A DNA stretch of 64,000 nt from Acetobacterium woodii (GTDB lineage: Bacteria; Bacillota; Clostridia; Eubacteriales; Eubacteriaceae). The notes beneath the pieces were generated by a model. The model searched no databases. It saw only the letters and a list, made by a program, of their open reading frames with translations, and was not told the origin of the DNA. This document shows positions 63,067-64,000 of the stretch, piece by piece. The position numbers and the translations under genes are program-made. The stretch is from NCBI GenBank assembly GCA_016213825.1, contig JACQZP010000011.1:62001-126000 (forward strand), given 5' to 3'. Numbering within the stretch: position 1 is the first letter of the stretch; each line of letters begins with the position of its first letter.

Positions 63067-64000
63067 ATGAGTAATTATGATTCTGGAAATGATTCGATTT
63101 TAGAGATGTATATTTTTGAATCGGAAACGCTGCTTGATCAATTAGAGGAAATTTTACTTCAATCTGAAGACAATGCGGAATTAACTCCGGATGATATAAA
63201 TGAAATCTTCCGGATTATGCATACAATTAAAGGGTCTTCAGCGATGATGGAGTTTGATATGCTTGCGCATTCATCGCATAAATTGGAGGACTTATTCTTT
63301 GTTATTCGAGAAAACGGTATAAAACAAGAAGATTTTGGGGATTTGATGGATTTAGTTCTTAATTTTTCAACCTTTTTGAAGGGCGAAGTTGAAAAGATCA
63401 AAAATAACGAAACCCTTTTGGACGAAAATGAAGAACTGATCGTAGAAACCAATGCGTTTTTAAATCGAATTAAAGGGTTGGCCCAAGATGACCTTAAGCA
63501 TGAACAAGAAGAAACGATTCTTAAAAACGATGATGAAACAGAAACTTCAGTGAGACCAGATGAAGAAGATTTCTTTGGTGAGTTGAGTTTTGACGAAACA
63601 CCAATTGACAAAGTGGAAGATGAAGAACTTCAGACTGAAACTGTTCAAATTAATGTAACGCCTGGTGATGTAGAGAGTTCGCAAAAACCTAATCTCTATT
63701 GTTTGCATACCCGGTTTAAAGAAGATTCTCAAATGGAAAATATACGGGCATTTATGCTGGTTAACAAACTGGAATCTATTGGTAAGGTGTCGAAAAAAAA
63801 TCCAGAACAGTTAAACAATAATCCAGAAGCAGCGGGTATTATTTTAAAAAATGGATTTTTCTGCCATCTTGAAACAACGGCTGACAAAGAAACCATTGAA
63901 AATATTGCCTTAAGCATTTTATCAGTAAAAAGCATCGAGTTTTTAGACTGTGCTCAGGAAGAACTTGAACCGGAGGTTATTGAAAAATCTGAAGTCGTTG
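63067..64000 (+). CDS. cheA: Chemotaxis histidine kinase CheA, 3' end outside the window
   Basis: The first 311 residues are present. The HPt domain has the phosphorylated histidine H52 in IMHTIKGSSAMMEFDMLAHSSHKLED. An acidic linker follows, and a P2-like CheY-binding region starts at about residue 210 (LYCLHTRFKEDSQMENIRAFMLV). The kinase domain would follow beyond the window. CheA phosphorylates CheY and CheB. The ATG is preceded by AAAGGATGGACAAA. The gene is far from cheW and cheB, on the other side of the glycan island. Confidence 0.93.
   Translation, partial: MSNYDSGNDSILEMYIFESETLLDQLEEILLQSEDNAELTPDDINEIFRIMHTIKGSSAMMEFDMLAHSSHKLEDLFFVIRENGIKQEDFGDLMDLVLNFSTFLKGEVEKIKNNETLLDENEELIVETNAFLNRIKGLAQDDLKHEQEETILKNDDETETSVRPDEEDFFGELSFDETPIDKVEDEELQTETVQINVTPGDVESSQKPNLYCLHTRFKEDSQMENIRAFMLVNKLESIGKVSKKNPEQLNNNPEAAGIILKNGFFCHLETTADKETIENIALSILSVKSIEFLDCAQEELEPEVIEKSEVV

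Noticed and set aside
1-64000. tRNA or rRNA genes, CRISPR arrays and intact prophage
   Set aside because: Reading both strands gave no tRNA-like cloverleaf, rRNA sequence, regularly spaced repeats or phage genes.

Overview
The window comes from a low-GC Gram-positive anaerobe of the Clostridia. The protein families and gene order suggest an acetogen-like member of the Eubacteriaceae (Acetobacterium or a close relative). That placement is inference from style, not from a marker gene. Support comes from HPr kinase, a T-box-controlled single-chain glycyl-tRNA synthetase, a polyferredoxin, FliY/CheC/CheD-type motility genes and a class I cyclic-di-GMP riboswitch.

Layout. (1) 1-6313 holds housekeeping genes: the 3' part of hprK, a PHP-domain phosphatase, a DegV protein, prfA, a four-cluster ferredoxin, and glyS on the minus strand with its T-box leader. 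(2) 6543-7256 is a long non-coding leader with a promoter, a c-di-GMP-I aptamer and a strong hairpin. (3) 7257-26412 is a flagellar and chemotaxis cluster on the plus strand: fliK, flgD, a TIGR02530-type protein, flgE, flbD, fliM, fliY, cheY, fliOPQR, flhB, flhA, fliA, two FlgF/FlgG-family rod genes, a FapA-like gene, cheC, cheD, cheW and cheB. (4) 26587-32573 is a sigma-28 late set: flgM, flgN, flgK, flgL, a YviE/DUF6470 gene, and flagellin with two tandem sigma-28 promoters. (5) 32721-60713 is an accessory island, visibly more A+T-rich, directly downstream of flagellin. It encodes glycosyltransferases, six radical-SAM proteins, two FkbM methyltransferases, an iron-dependent alcohol dehydrogenase, a COG5610-type HAD protein, and a CDP-6-deoxyhexose pathway (rfbC-like, rfbF, rfbG and a reductase). 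Pseudogenes and a decayed insertion sequence lie between its operons. (6) 60728-64000 returns to motility: ylqH/ylqG-like genes on the minus strand and the 5' part of cheA on the plus strand.

How it fits together. The early motility operon probably responds to c-di-GMP through its leader. FliA made from that operon, held back by FlgM, would switch on the flgM and flagellin promoters and perhaps cheA. The island is most simply read as a flagellin (or other cell-surface) glycan factory placed beside its acceptor.

The most unusual feature is a Rossmann-like module of roughly 90-110 residues. It appears on two radical-SAM enzymes, two FkbM methyltransferases and a HAD protein, and at the C terminus of a B12-type radical-SAM protein. 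It looks like a shared docking or substrate-handling part for a glycan-tailoring system that I cannot match to a described pathway.
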